64,000 nucleotides of DNA from Linderina pennispora (GCF_002104995.1 NW_024468258.1:186001-250000), one strand, 5' to 3'. Shown: positions 13,936 to 26,121, counted from the first letter of the stretch. Notes: generated by a model from the sequence alone, not told the origin. Numbers and translations are program-made.

Positions 13936-14976
13936 ATGCCATCCAGCGGTTCACATACCAAGTCCACCCGGAATCTCACCACCCGGCCGCTCCACCAGCG
14001 CGAGACCTGGACGCAGCGCGACCAGGACCGGCTAATCCGCATGATCAACACGAAATACCGCAACACGGTCCCGGGCAACTGGGACGTAGTGGTGCAGCTC
14101 CTCAAGGACGCGTCGGCCAACCACCGGAAGCCATGGACAGCCGAGCTGCTGACAGAGCTGCAGGACCTGGTGCAAGGCGAACTTTAACACGGGGCGGCCG
14201 CTGAACTGGATCAAGATCGCGCGCACAATGGGCCGCTCGCCAACCGCATGCTTCTGCGCATTCTACCAGAATCCGCACACACGCCCACCCGCCCATGCCG
14301 GCAGTTTTGCCAGCGGCTGGCTACAAAAGATGGACCAGCTCTGAGCAATCAAGGCTCAATGAGGCGGTAGAAGACCTGGGCACCAAGGGATTGGGCAAAT
14401 GTCGCACAGCGGGTGGGCAGCCGGTCACCGAACTCGTGCAGGACGTTTTGGCGCAGCCAGCAGAAGGTGCCCAGTGGTAAATGGTCAGAAAAGGAGCGCA
14501 GGCGGCTCGTCGAGGTTCTGGAGGCCACGCCAAAACACACCCGCGTGGATGCCCATTTTGGCGCAGATGTTCCCAGACAAATCCCCAGACGACCTGCGCG
14601 GGGAGCTGCACCGCGCGCGCGCCGCTCTCAGCTACCACACGTACAGCAAGTGGACGGCTGGGCGGATCCGCACATTAATGGACTGCGTCAAGGAGCAGAA
14701 AGACATTGACTGGCATAGCTGTGGCCGAAAAGGTCGGCGGCGTTACGGTGTCGATGTGCCAGACGAAATACCAGGCAATAAGAGCCAAATCCGCGGCCTG
14801 CGGGGTTGCCCGGTGGACGGCCGAGGAGGTCGATAGGCTGGACAGCGCAGTTAGGAATAGCCAAGGGCGTATTAACTGGCAGCAGATTGCGCGCACAGTC
14901 GGCTACCAAAACCACAAAGCAGTGCTACGTCAAATGGTACCGGTGCCTGAGGCCCGCCAAATATCCGGCAGAATAA
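13936..14976 (+). CDS. Protein with six Myb/SANT-like repeats
   Basis: Probably a nuclear DNA-binding protein; target unknown. Read through frame breaks, six Myb-like units follow one another, each with a leading Trp about 20-30 residues before the next aromatic: ETWTQRDQDRL (about 14007), KPWTAELLTEL (14130), KRWTSSEQSRL (14328), GKWSEKERRRL (14476), SKWTAGRIRTL (14650) and ARWTAEEVDRL (14813). Several keep the second conserved Trp (GNWDVV, INWQQIA). The last repeat ends with QCYVKWYR before a TAA at 14974-14976. At least five single-base frame changes occur, none at splice sites. The start at 13936 is the first ATG in the frame of repeat 1, but an upstream ATG at about 13919 in another frame is possible. 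Multi-repeat Myb proteins of this size include SNAPc large-subunit and Reb1-like factors; I cannot assign it to either. Confidence 0.8.
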
Positions 14977-15085
14977 GAAAGAATCTTATTAGGTGGCGGT
15001 TTTTTTCTAGCCGATATATGCGCACCACAGATCAATTGCTTCCCACACTTGTCTTTATCTCCTAAATTTTTTTAGCCCTTTTCAA

Positions 15086-17201
15086 ATGGTCGCGCTCAAT
15101 GTCCTAGTCTACAGCGGCCCAGGCATCGGCCCCAATGCGCACGCATACCTGCTCCGCACGCTCCGGCAGTTCCTCTCGCACCGCTACGCGGTGATCCCGG
15201 TCGACCCCGAGACGCTACGTCGGAGAGCCCTGGGAGAGCAAGGCTGCACTTCTGGTGATGCCGGGTGGTCGCGACCAGCCATACGTAGCCAGCCTGTCAG
15301 GTGAAATCAACGCTCGTATCCGGCACTGGATCTCCCGGGGCGGCCGGTACCTGGGCTTCTGTGCGGGCGGCTACTATGGCAGCGGACGGTGCGAATTCGA
15401 GCCCAAACACTGCGATGGAAGTGATGGGGGAGCGCGAGCTGGCGCTGTTCCCGGGCACCTGTCTGGGCACAGGCCTACCCGGGCTACCACTACAAGACCG
15501 AGGACGGGGCGCGGGCGGCCGAGGTGACAGTAGACCAGGAAAAGTTCAGGGTGGGCCAAAATTACTGGCGCAACGACCCAAAGAACGTCCGCATATACTA
15601 TAACGGCGGCGGCTACTTTCTGACCGACGATTTCCTGGGAAAGCCGGCGAGCAAGGATGTAGAGGTGCTGGTGCGGTATGCGAATGACGTGACGGATCCA
15701 TACGACCGCTCCAAACGCGTGGCCAATGCTCCGGCGCTGATTGCCTGCCGGGTGGGCCGCGGACAAGCGATCCTGACCGGACTGCACCCCGAGTACGCAT
15801 GGGACTTCTTTAAGCCCCTCCAGCTACACGATGCCGTATAACCGGCAGCTGATAGCGCATCTGCGCGCGCACGACGCGTTCCGCCGCCGCCTGCTGGGCG
15901 CCATCTTCGCGCACCTGAATATGCACGTCGACGAGGATGCGCTCGGGGACTCTGTGGCAGGCCGACGCCCACTCGATGCGTCTGCCGGCCCGCACGCCGA
16001 CGTTCCTGGCGCCTGCGCGCGCCCAGGGCGTTGCGCAGATCTCGCAGGCCATGTATGGGATTTCCAGCGCGGCCCAGAAGACTACGGCAGGCGATGCGGT
16101 GCTGAGGGATGCGAAGGAGGACATCCACGTGATTTCGGCCTCCCCCGGGGTGTCGCAGCGCCGCGTCCCGCAGCAGTACCAAGCCACGGTCCTGAAGCCC
16201 AAGCAGCTGCGGCCCATAACCGATGACGGCGAGACGGAGCCTCGAGCGCGAAGGCTCGATCCTGGTATTGTGTACGCCGGACTCTGTGCCGGATGCGCGC
16301 GAGACGCCGCGGTTCGACATGCAGCTGGCGATCACGTACATGCAGCAGCACCGCGCGCACACATGCGGCTCCTGGCTGATGTACTCGGACACGACGTCGT
16401 CGACGCAGACGTTCCTGGAGAGCAACACTAGGCTGCAGTCGCTGCTCCCGAACGGGACGGTGAATGTGGCGACGGTGCAGCTGGCGGGGCGCGGGCGCGG
16501 GCGCAATGCGTGGGTGGCGCCGCTCGGCTGCCTGCAGTTCACGATGCTGCTTCGGCACCCGGGCTCGAAAAAGGCGCCGGTTGTGCTGCTGCAGTACCTG
16601 GTGTCCCTGGCCATTGTCGAGGCAGTCAAGCAGCGGCCCGGGTATGAAGACCTGCCTATGCGGCTCAAGTGGCCGAATGACCTGTACGGCCGCCAGGAGC
16701 CGCTGGTGGACTCGGATGACTCGGATGCGGACTCGCCCGAGTTTGTCAAGCTGGGCGGGGTGCTGGTCGGCTCGTCGTTCAAGAACGGCGAGTTCTCGCT
16801 GCTGTTTGGGATGCGGCGTCAATGTGGCCAACCCGCTGCCCACGACGTCGATTAATAAGCTGATCCGCGAGTACAACGACAGCCACGGAACCAGTCTGCC
16901 GGCCATCCCGATGGAGCTGGCATTGGCGCTGATCACGGCCAAGTTCGAGGAGTTCTACCGCAAGTTCCTGGTCATGGGCTTCGCGCCGTTCCTGGACATG
17001 TACTACAAGAACTGGCTGCACTCGAACCAGATCGTCACGCTGGTGGACCAGGGCCACGAGCGCGTGCGCATCACCGGCGTCGACCCCGACACCGGCCTGC
17101 TGCTGACCCGCAGCATCCACAACCCGAACGCCCACTACAGCCTGCAGCCCGACGGCAACTCGTTCGACATGCTGCAGGGCATGATCAGCCGCAAGACATA
17201 G
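15086..17201 (+). CDS. BPL1: Biotin-protein ligase (holocarboxylase synthetase)
   Basis: Attaches biotin through biotinyl-AMP to carboxylases, including the acetyl-CoA carboxylase that feeds the fatty acid synthase at the left of this window. The N-terminal third is the amidotransferase-like domain typical of fungal and animal enzymes (VLVYSGPGIGP, VMPGGRDQPY, GFCAGGYY). The catalytic domain follows, with STQTF, the nucleotide loop GRGRGRNAW (about 16490-16520), LKWPNDLYG and GVNVANPLPTTS, then the small C-terminal barrel up to the TAG at 17199-17201. About 700 codons, as expected. Several frame breaks occur; the clearest is an extra G in the ggg run at 16808-16810, just before GVNVANP. The stop lies only four bases from the stop of the convergent neighbour. 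Confidence 0.93.
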
Positions 17202-17205
17202 CAGT

Positions 17206-20200
17206 TTATTGGCGGAATAGCTTAATCAGTTTTGACATATACTCCTCGGCAAACGCCGCCATGTAGAATCCATGGGCGGCATCATGCGCGGCCACGAAAT
17301 GGTGCGCCAGCTCATGGCAGAAGGTCATGAACCAGTACGCATAGACATCAGCCTGGGTCAGCCCTGCTGCTGGCCCGCCACGGACCACGTCGGCGTGGCC
17401 CAGCCCGACAAAGAACCGCAGGTTGAAGAACAGCGCGCGCGCGCGGTTGAAGGCAATGATCGGCGAGTCCCGGTCCACAAACACATGCAAAGCATGGGTG
17501 TCCAGCTGGAACACGCGCTCGCTCAGCACCCGCAGGACCTGGGTGAACAGGGGCAGTGTCGCCTGGTACTCGGTGGGCAAACGCGGGGTGCTGCCCAGCG
17601 TGTGCATGTCCACAAACACCTCAATGTTGTCCACCCGCCCCACCAGCTGCAGCCGCTGCACCGGAATCGCTGCACATGCGCCCGAGCTCGCAAACGGCTT
17701 CACCGGCTCGGGCGTCGGCAGGCTGACATCAATTTGTGCATTGCGCGCGCCCGCCTGCTGCACCGTCGACTGCACCGCCCGCTGCAGCGACGTCCGCAGT
17801 ATCTGCGTCTGCTGCGGAGTCACCGCCGTTGTCGGCTGCATTGTGGGCGCTGGCGGGCCTGCTGCCCCGTTGGTTCCGGTGCTCTGTTGTGGTGGCTCTC
17901 GGCTAGGCCCAGATCCACTCGGCACCTGCTTCTTCTTGTCCTTTTTCCATGAGCTGGCTTGCCGCCCGACTCACGATTTCCTGAAGCGTTGCGTTTGCCC
18001 CTGACTCCTTGGCAGCCCTTTGTACACGCTCCTGGGCCTCCTGCGGGGTCATCTGCGGGAACATCTCCTTGATGTGCTTCTCGGCAACCGTCTCTTCCGC
18101 CGTCTGCTGCCTTTTCAGCGACTCGTAGCTGGGCGGCTGCTGGTCGGCTGGCAGTGCTGGCGGCGCCTTGGGCTGCTGCTTGGGCCGCATCACCCGATCC
18201 ACCGGGAACCCCTTCCTGCGCAGCCCGTCCAGCGGCGACGTCAGCAGCGTGCTAATAAGCAATGTGTCCTTGACCCTGCACATATCGAGCACCAAGAGGC
18301 CGATCGCATTTGCCACGTCGAACGGATCCCACTGGCTATTCTCCAGCGGAGCAATCACCAGCACCCAGTCTTCCATCTCCATCGAATCCGACACTTTACT
18401 CAGCGCCGCCTGCATCCACCCGGACGGCTGGTCTCGGGACTGCGCTTGCAAAACGCAGGCTGTAGCCGGCGACCGGTCCGACTGGCCCGTGGGCCGAAAT
18501 GTCTGGTACAGATGGATCGCGTCGGCCTGCCTGACGCTGAGATGCTTTGCCAGCCACTCGGAGCTCCTGACCAGTTGCGCCGTGCCCGCCGCCTTCCTGG
18601 CTTTAATCGGCGTAAACTCGTGCAGCAGAAGCGGGGCCCGGTCTCGGATCAGCAGCTCCAGCTTCTGCGACGCCTCGGTCACCCGCTGGGTGCCCTGCGG
18701 CTGCGTCTTTTTGCTGACCATCTCGCTGATCCACTTGGCCCCAAGCGACGCATAGAACGTCTCCAGAAGGTCCTCAGTCGGCGCACAGAACGGCGAGAAC
18801 TTGCGCGCCAGCACCGAGTCGTCGACTAGGAACACCTGGTGCGCGGCAACCAGCGAATACTCGGTCCAGCCCCTCCTCCCCGCCCTTTTGCTCGCGCATG
18901 CCCACCAGACACTTGCTGGTCTGCATCTGCTTCCACACCTTCTTGCCCAGCAGTTGGTCGGCGTTGACTGCGATCTGGCGCAATAGCGCCAGGTACTGGT
19001 CCCAGCCGCCGCACACCTGCAGGACATTTTCCGGCCGCTCCGCCAGCATCACAGCAATGTCGGAAATCGACGGCTCGTCGCGCACTCCGCACGAGCGCAG
19101 GAAGCTGCCGGCCGGCCCCGCATATTCGATGAAGCTGAAGAACGCTGCCTGGTACTCGGCCGAGTTGCCCTTGAAGTAGCACTCGGCCGGCCGCACTCGC
19201 CTCGCCACCTGGCCGTCCTTGTCGAAGATCGGGATGAATGGCAGGCGGGTCAGCGCAAGCAATTCGCTCCTGGTAATCTCGCCCTGCCTACTAGCCATAT
19301 ATGCAAACACCCGAGTGGCCTCTGCATGTGTTTGTGGTGGCCCATTGCTCAGCTTGTCAATGCACATGGAGATCAGCGGATCCATGGCAACTCCAAACCG
19401 CTCGCTCTCGCGACGCCAGTGCTTCTCCAGAACTGCAAACCCCATCACCGCGCAGCCCGGGTTCGAATAGCACTGGTTGGGCATGCAGAGCACGCGTTTT
19501 TTGCCTGCATCTGACTGGAGAGCCGGCAAAAATCCCTGCTCCTGCAGCCGCAGCGCCGCCATGTACTCGACCACATACACGGTGGAAAAGTACTCGATAA
19601 AGTACTCAAGCGCAACCCTTCGCAGGTTCTCCTTTGCATCGCCATCTGCTGCATTCTGGTCCACAGGCGCGGTCGCTGCAATCTGCAGCAGCAAGCGGCA
19701 GGCCGGGTACTTGCGAAGCCCCAGGTCAAATAGAAACACGGACTCGTCGCTGCCATTGCGGAACTTGCCCGGCCACAGAAGCACTGGCTGCTGGAGCTTT
19801 ATGTTCTCGTCCGACGGAGCAAGCAAATCGCGTGCCCTATAATATACAGCAGCATTGCCCATGCTTGGGAACAGCTTCGTGTCGCGCAGCCTCGACATGT
19901 CCTGGTTGCTCAACGAGGACTTTAACCGACACCAGGTACTTTAGCAGTTGCACGTAGTCCCAGTCAAGCTCGCTGCCGAGCCGGTCAAACACCATCTGCA
20001 GCTCGACGTGCTTGCACACCCCAATTGCCGTCAGGAACGGCTCGCGCAATGTCCGCTCGAGCCGCTCGTCAACCACAGTCAGGTTTCCAAACAGATTGGC
20101 GCTGCGGAAATACGTCTGCGGCGGCTTGAGCATTTGGCCATCGCTGGTGCGCATGCACGGCTGCGAGCTCAGAACCTGACGCTGCCATGGCCTGGTCGGA

Positions 20201-22674
20201 CTCGGAGAGCTTGGGCCAGTGCCGCGACACCGCCGTCAGCACAAACTCTGCATACTCCGCATCGGTCGCAATCCGCGGGCGCTTGGCTGCGCCCACCAGC
20301 CATTCGGTCATCGGCAGCTCGCTCCAGATCGACCGGCCGTTGATCAGGAACATGGTATAGAGTTGCGGCTGGGTGAACTGCTTCGACAGTGACGGGGGCA
20401 GGCAGCGCGGCGGGAATCCGGTGCTTTGAGGCTCCGCTGGATCGGCTTGGCTCAGCGGCGTGATCTTCTGGTTGATGAAAAAGGCCGCGTCGGCCAGACT
20501 GACACTGACCGTGGCTGGATCCAGTTTTGCCTCAGCGTCCTGCATTTGCCGCATGGAAGTCGCCGACTGGAACCTGAATCTTCAGAACCTCTGCCAGACG
20601 CCTGCCCAGCTCCTCCATGCGTCGCGATCCTATATTTAGTCCGTTGCGGTATTCGATCCACCACCGCAGCACGTTGCCCAGCTCCTTTGCGTCGGTGAAC
20701 TCGCCGCGTGCCCGAATATCCCCAACAACGTCATCAATAGACACTGCCTTCAGGTACCCGAACTGGCGCAGTATGGCAATCATCTCGCCAGCCTCCTTCT
20801 CGATGGACTCTGGCAGCAGCGGCGTCATGCGCAGAATCCCGGCCATGCTCAAACTGCTGGACGACCGCACGCTGTCAGCATCGCGCAGCCCGACGCTGGT
20901 CATCAGCTGCAACGGCTGCTTGCCGCAGGCAAAGAAGATCTGGCGGAGCAGCCCACCGACATGCGGGCTGGGCGTGGTGCTGTGCGGGAGTGAAGAACCG
21001 CAGGGCATGGGCATTCGAGCGCACTGCCCGGTTGAGGGAGTCCGGGTTTTCCAGAATGCGCGGGTTCTGCGCCAATGCTGCCACTTCGTAGTCGTATAGG
21101 ACGCGGCAGAGGATGGCAAAGGCCGCCAGAATCTCCTTTGTTCCACGTGGCAAGCGCCGGGTCGACGAAATCAATCGACTCGCGTTCGACCGTCGGAATC
21201 AGAGCCGCTGCCAGATGCGCACAGCAGCCGGTCGTCTGGTGCGTCGGGAACCCGATGAACACCCGACCCTGTGAGGGAAACGAGATGAGCTGCGAGAACA
21301 CTGAGCTGGTCTGCCCATCCGATGACGACTCCAGAGCCTCATGCTCGGCCAGGCTGTTCCAGATAACGCGGATATCGGTAGATTTGGGTGCAAACTTCTT
21401 GGTCGCCCGCTCGATCTGCTTGTTCATGGCCGCGCTGACGTGCGAGCTGGTCGATGCTTCGGCGATCTTGAGGAACAGGAACTCGGAGCGTTCCTCGAGC
21501 TCAATCTCCTCGGCGACCTCTGGCCGCGGGGTGCTGGCGGGCTTGGGCGACTCGACTGGCTCTGCTTTGGCCGCCTTGCGCCGGAATGAGCTGGCCCACC
21601 CGGACAGGAGACTGCCCAGCCCGCTGCCCACCACTGCCGACGCAGTCTCAATAGTCTTCCCAATGGCATCGTTGACGGCATCCACGACCACATTGCGCGG
21701 CTTTGGCTTGCGGCGCACGTAGTCGCACGACATCTGCACGATTCTGGTATCCACCGACTGAATCGACAGGATTCCCTCGGGCGTGCGCAGGTGGTACTTG
21801 TCGGTTGTGATAGCACCAAACAATCCCCGACGACGATGTCCGCAACGTCAGCGGTGTTGGGTCCTGAGACCCGCTTGGACAGTCTGATCACAGACACGTC
21901 GTCGATCCTGACCTCCACATCCATCAGGTTCGCCGTGAACGCCAAGCGACGTGGCCAGGAACCTGCCGAAGGTCTCGGGATCCGGAATCTGCGACGGGCC
22001 AGTCCCGCAGCTGCATCAAGAACGTCGTCCACTCGGCACCGTCGCGCCGGCTCCGCCATCTCAGTCTTCTTTGTAAACAGCTGGTCGCCGCGCCAGTAGA
22101 ACGCCATGCACTCGTTTCCCGACACCACAAAGGGCTCCTCGCACACCGAAAACAGGCTGTAGAAGCCGACGCCAAAGAACCCGATCTTGTTCTCGTCCTG
22201 GATTGCCCGATGCTATTGACTTCAGCCGCGCCCAGTCGGCTGCTGTGAACGCCCGCCCGTTGTTCTTGAATGAAATCGACGTGCACTGCTCTGCCAACGT
22301 CAGCCCGCGGTATTTTGCGCGCAGTTCGCTAGCCCTGGCCTTCTGCGAGGCCTCTGCCTGCAAAGCAGCTGCTGGGAACGCCCCTACTACCTCAACCCCA
22401 TCACTGCCGTCATCCACCGCCGCTGGTGCCATCCCAGTAGCTGCGTTCCCATTCGACGTGCCTGCAGTAGCGCCTGCCTGCGCTGTGTGGAATGTGATGA
22501 TGACTTTACTGGCGCCGGCATCGTTCGAGTTCTGCAGGAGCTCGCGGTGGAAGGTGTATTCGGTGCTGTATCGCGCTAGGATCTTGTCAATAAGGTGCCG
22601 CTGGTTCACCTCGACCCGCTCCTCAACAGACGTGTCTGCCAGGACCTGCTGTCTAAACGAATTGAGGTCCATTG
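17206..22674 (-). CDS. Giant fungal DUF3684-type protein: GHKL ATPase domain plus C-terminal HExxH domain
   Basis: About 1,800 residues, function not established. The N-terminus has the ATP-binding fold of the Hsp90/NO VEIN group: the N-box RELLQNSNDAGA (about 22515-22550) and the glycine box IGFFGVGFYSLF (about 22150-22190), followed by a typical transducer-like region. A long alpha/beta body (fungal DUF3684 family, from memory) leads to a C-terminal segment with CHELAHHF and further histidines (AAHDAAH) at 17265-17325, which looks like a zinc-metallopeptidase active-site helix. The chosen start is the ATG at 22674 (MDLNSF); an in-frame ATG at 22726 lies upstream. At least eight frame changes are present. 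The gene converges on BPL1 with four bases between stops and diverges from the CLPTM1-family gene. Confidence 0.82.
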
Positions 22675-22854
22675 CGAACTGCAAGAGTATGTTTAAAAAA
22701 ATGCAATAGCGGTGCCAAGAGAGCAAGGACTGGCTGCCAGCAGCCCTTTTTAAATAGCCGTATTATGCGATTTTTCCTGTTGCTTGCCAGCTTTTGTCAC
22801 CAGCCAACAGACCTTTCCTGCCTCTTTATTGTTTTGCATTTCTCACATTAGACC
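22675..22854. promoter_or_regulatory. Shared 180-base divergent promoter region
   Basis: This interval separates the start codons of the leftward ATPase/HExxH gene and the rightward CLPTM1-family gene, so it must hold both promoters or a bidirectional one. It is AT-rich, with short T runs and no clear TATA box. The regulatory role is inferred from position only. Confidence 0.45.
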
Positions 22855-24631
22855 ATGGGCTACGTCGGCAAGGCAGTGTCGCTGGCGGCCATCGGGCTGT
22901 TCAGCTGGCACATGTGGAATATGACGCGGCTGGCGCTGACGCTATTCTACCCCACCTTGCATATCCCGGTTCTGAAGCCCGCCCAGCAGCACCCGCCAGG
23001 CACGCCCTTCCACCAGCTGTCCTGGCAGGAGCCGTTCAAATACGAGGCATTCATGTACATAACAGAGCTCGAAACGCTGACCCAGTACCCGCAGCACTTT
23101 CTGGACGCCGCAACGCAGGTGTGGAGAACCGAGCCGCAGGACCTGGCGCACAGGCATACGCGCCTAACTGACCACGTGGAGTTTGTGCTGCCCGACAAGT
23201 TCCGGACCGCTAACGACACGGTCCTGTATGCATTCTTGTTCATGCAGAGGGCCTGAAAAGCCGGCCAACCCGCACCCCGACTTCAGCAGCAGGCAGCTGG
23301 TGTATGCGCGCGCACAGCTGACCAGCGCAAGGCCGCACCGCATCGACCATTCGCATGCGCTGCTTGGGAATGCGCAGGAGGCAAGGCAGCGCGACCGCAG
23401 GCTTGCGGAGCTGGAAAGCGGGCCCTGGGTGCCGCACGCAAAGACGCGCATTCACTGGGAGATTGTGCTGGACGATCTGAAGTTCCCTGTGTGGCAGTTC
23501 CCGTTGGATATTGCGCCGTTCCTGCGTGTGGACAGGCAGTCTGGCCTGCAGGCCAGTCCGTACATGCCGCTGGCCTGGGAGAATCCACTGGCCGCACGCA
23601 TTGAGCACTGGAAGGCGCTGACGAACCAGACCGAGATCAGCGCAAATGTCCCGCTGGATGCACGGACGGTCGAATTCGATGTCAGCCTGGCCGGCGTCAT
23701 CCTTGGGTGGTTCCGTCTCTGCAACTTTGTGCAGCAGGCCACCGTGCAGTTTGCGTCCTCCAGCTCGGTGTTCAAGTTCTCGGAGATTGACCTCGACAAT
23801 CTGAAGGAGATGGTATATGAGGTCAACCCGCTTATGCTTGCAATCACCATGGCGGCCATGGCATTGCATATGCTGTTTGAGTTCCTGGCATACAAGGAAG
23901 ACGTGTCGTTCTGGAACAAGGAGGGCGAGTCCGAGTGGCAGGGTATCTCGCGGTCGTCGGTCCTAATGGGTGTAGTCAGCTCCTGGATCGGCTTGCTGTA
24001 CCTCTGGGACCAGCGCAGCACGACCAGCGTGGTTGTGCTAATTGGCTCTGCCGTCGGTGCCGTGGTCGAGGGTTGGAAGCTGACAAGGCTCTGGAATCTC
24101 AGCCTGTTTTCCCGCAAGCCAACGACCCGCGCCAGCACTACAAAGCCAAAGACCAGCGAGGAAAACGAATTCGCGCGTGTCCAACGCCAAGTTGACCAGC
24201 AGACGCTCTGGTACATGCAGCGGGTGTGCGTTCCCGCCATGGCCGCCTATGCGGCGTTCTCGCTGGTGTACCAGGAACACAAATCGTATGTGAGCTGGGG
24301 CTTGCATGTCAGTCTCGCCACTGTGTATGCCCTTGAGTTTATCCAAATGTGGCCGCAGCTGATGATCAACCACAAGCTGAAATCGGTCGACATGCTCCCG
24401 CTGACTGCCTTCCTATATCGCTTCCTGGTCACATTCACTGACGACCTGTTCGCTATGGTTGTGCCAATGCCGCTGATATCGCGCATTGGGACTTTGCGCG
24501 ATGACGTGGTCTTTTTTGTGCTTTGCTACCAGTGGTACAAGTTCCCGCGGCGGTCCGATAAGCCAAAAGGTCCTGAAGCGAATGAAGCCAAGGCCGATAC
24601 CAAGGTCAATGCCAAAGTTAAGGCAGAATAG
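22855..24631 (+). CDS. CLPTM1-family multi-pass membrane protein
   Basis: Homologous to the CLPTM1/CLPTM1L family of ER and plasma-membrane proteins, implicated in receptor trafficking and lipid scrambling in animals. The short N-terminal membrane helix (residues about 5-25) precedes a long luminal domain. The conserved block FSEIDLDNLKEM runs into a membrane helix and FEFLAYKEDVSFW. Further helices lead to PQLMINHKLKSV, the TFTDDLFA motif and LRDDVVFF, then a charged Lys/Ala tail. About 590 residues. One frame break at the ggg run 23249-23251 (one G too many) splits the luminal domain; otherwise the frame is open for 480 codons. The start ATG at 22855 begins right before a hydrophobic signal-anchor. 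Confidence 0.9.
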
Positions 24632-25184
24632 GCCACTGCGTTTTCTACAGCTATGCACTGTTTTTCCAGCTTTTTTTGAATTGCATTTGGAGCTAGTTCT
24701 CTATTCATCCTACCATTACATTTGCATGCCGTCAAGTTGCTCAAGCACCTACAGCGGCGCAGGCTGAAAAGCTGCCCACTTAATTCTGATGTACAAAATC
24801 AACATGCCATCAGATGAAGTGCGCGGCTAATATCCATTGACTGTCGAGGATACGTTTGCTTGAAGCAGGATACATGTTCATTTTTAGGATAGCCAAGATG
24901 CGCCAAGCGAGGTGTGGGGATGGCTTGGCGCGCATCACCCTATTCTTAGTCGATAGAAAGGAAGGATCTCCTCAATCTCCCAAAGGAGAGATCCACAAAA
25001 CCTGTTTGCCCATGCATCTCGTTGGCGGTCAACAGGATATAGCCTTGGGATGAAGTGTGGGATTTGTTTTCTTGGAAGCAGTTTTCCACAAAGCAGCTAC
25101 AAATCTTTCTATCGGAAGCCAGTTGCCACGATAACGCAGGTTTTCAATATGCCGAAGTGCAGGAAGCAATACCACGCTACCGGG
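24632..25184 (+). other. Intergenic region upstream of the chitosanase
   Basis: Between two rightward genes. It begins with the T-rich 3' flank of the CLPTM1-family gene and ends at the chitosanase TATA box. I see no supported reading frame. It probably holds the control region of the secreted enzyme. Confidence 0.5.
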
Positions 25185-25192
25185 TATAAAAG
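25185..25192 (+). promoter_or_regulatory. TATA box of the chitosanase gene
   Basis: TATAAAAG in GC-richer surroundings, 102 bases upstream of the chitosanase ATG. This leaves room for a start site about 30 bases downstream and a 5' leader of roughly 75 bases rich in CAA and CAC triplets. Confidence 0.6.
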
Positions 25193-25293
25193 GTCAAGGC
25201 AGAACCGCACTGTCCAAAAAAAAAAACACACCAACAACATCAGCAACATCAGCAACCACCTCACAAACCCACTCCACTCCAAGACAATCAACC

Positions 25294-26121
25294 ATGAAGT
25301 TCACTGCCACCGCTCTCGGCCTCCTCGCCACCATCGCCACGACCAACGCCGCCATGTCTGCCTGCTCCAAGAAGATCGCTCTGGGTCTGACCAACATCTA
25401 CGAGAACGGCGACACCGCCTTCCACTACGACTACTGCGAGAACATCCACGATGGCCGTGGCTTCACTGCCGGTATCGCTGGCTTCTGCACTGGTACCTTC
25501 CGGACGCCTGGGTCGTCCTGCAGGAGTACCACAAGATGACCGGCGGCAAGGACGAGTTCAGCAAGTATGACGCCGTCATGAAGAAGCTGGACAAGTCGGG
25601 CAGCGGCTCGACCAGCGGCCTGGACGGCTACTGCTCGGTGTGGGGCAAGCTGGGCAAGTCCGGACGCAAAGTTCCGCGCCGCGCAGGACAAGGTCCGCGA
25701 CGAGATGTACTTTGACCCGTCGCAGAAGCTCGCTGATACGCTTGGTGCCCAGCTCGACGTAACCCGCGCCCAGCTGTACGATACGACAATCCAGCACGGC
25801 GATGGCTCGGATCCTGACTCGGTTGGTGCACTGATCAAGAAGACCAGCGCGTCGTTCAAGGCCGATGCCAAGGGCTCGTCGGGCAGCACGCTCAAGATCA
25901 ACGGCCACAATGTCGACGAGATCGTCTGGCTGACCAAGTTCCTGCAGGTGCGCACGGATGACCTGAAGAACCCGCACAACAAGGAGACGCAGAAGGAGTG
26001 GTCGGAGAGTGTCACCCGGGTCAAGTCGTACCAGTACGTGGTCGCCCAGAAGCAGTACAAGTGGAGCAACTCGATCAAGGCTCTGGACAACGATGGCAAG
26101 GCTACCACTGTCAAGTGCTAA
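25294..26121 (+). CDS. Secreted GH46 chitosanase
   Basis: Hydrolyses chitosan outside the cell. A clear signal peptide (MKFTATALGLLATIATTNA) is followed by the GH46 core. The catalytic Glu sits in NIYENGD and the catalytic Asp in HDGRGFTAG, matching the two acids of bacterial GH46 enzymes. GFCTGT and DAWVVLQEYHK follow, with the rest of the fold to a TAA at 26119-26121. About 275 residues, the usual length. Two frame changes cancel each other: one at about 25505, just after GFCTGT, and an extra G at 25662-25663 before KFRAAQDKVRDE. No splice sites fit. Codon use is strongly GC-ending, as in an expressed gene. A cell wall rich in chitosan, as in zygomycete fungi, would explain the enzyme, either for remodelling or for attacking other fungi. 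Confidence 0.9.

Noticed and set aside
15613..16782. 389-codon minus-strand open frame across BPL1
   Set aside because: It is antisense to the recognisable biotin ligase. Composition is Arg/Ser/Pro-rich without domains, as expected for the complement of GC-rich coding DNA.
18020..18829. 269-codon plus-strand open frame inside the ATPase/HExxH gene
   Set aside because: It is antisense to a conserved protein body, with Leu/Arg/His-rich composition and no recognisable domain.
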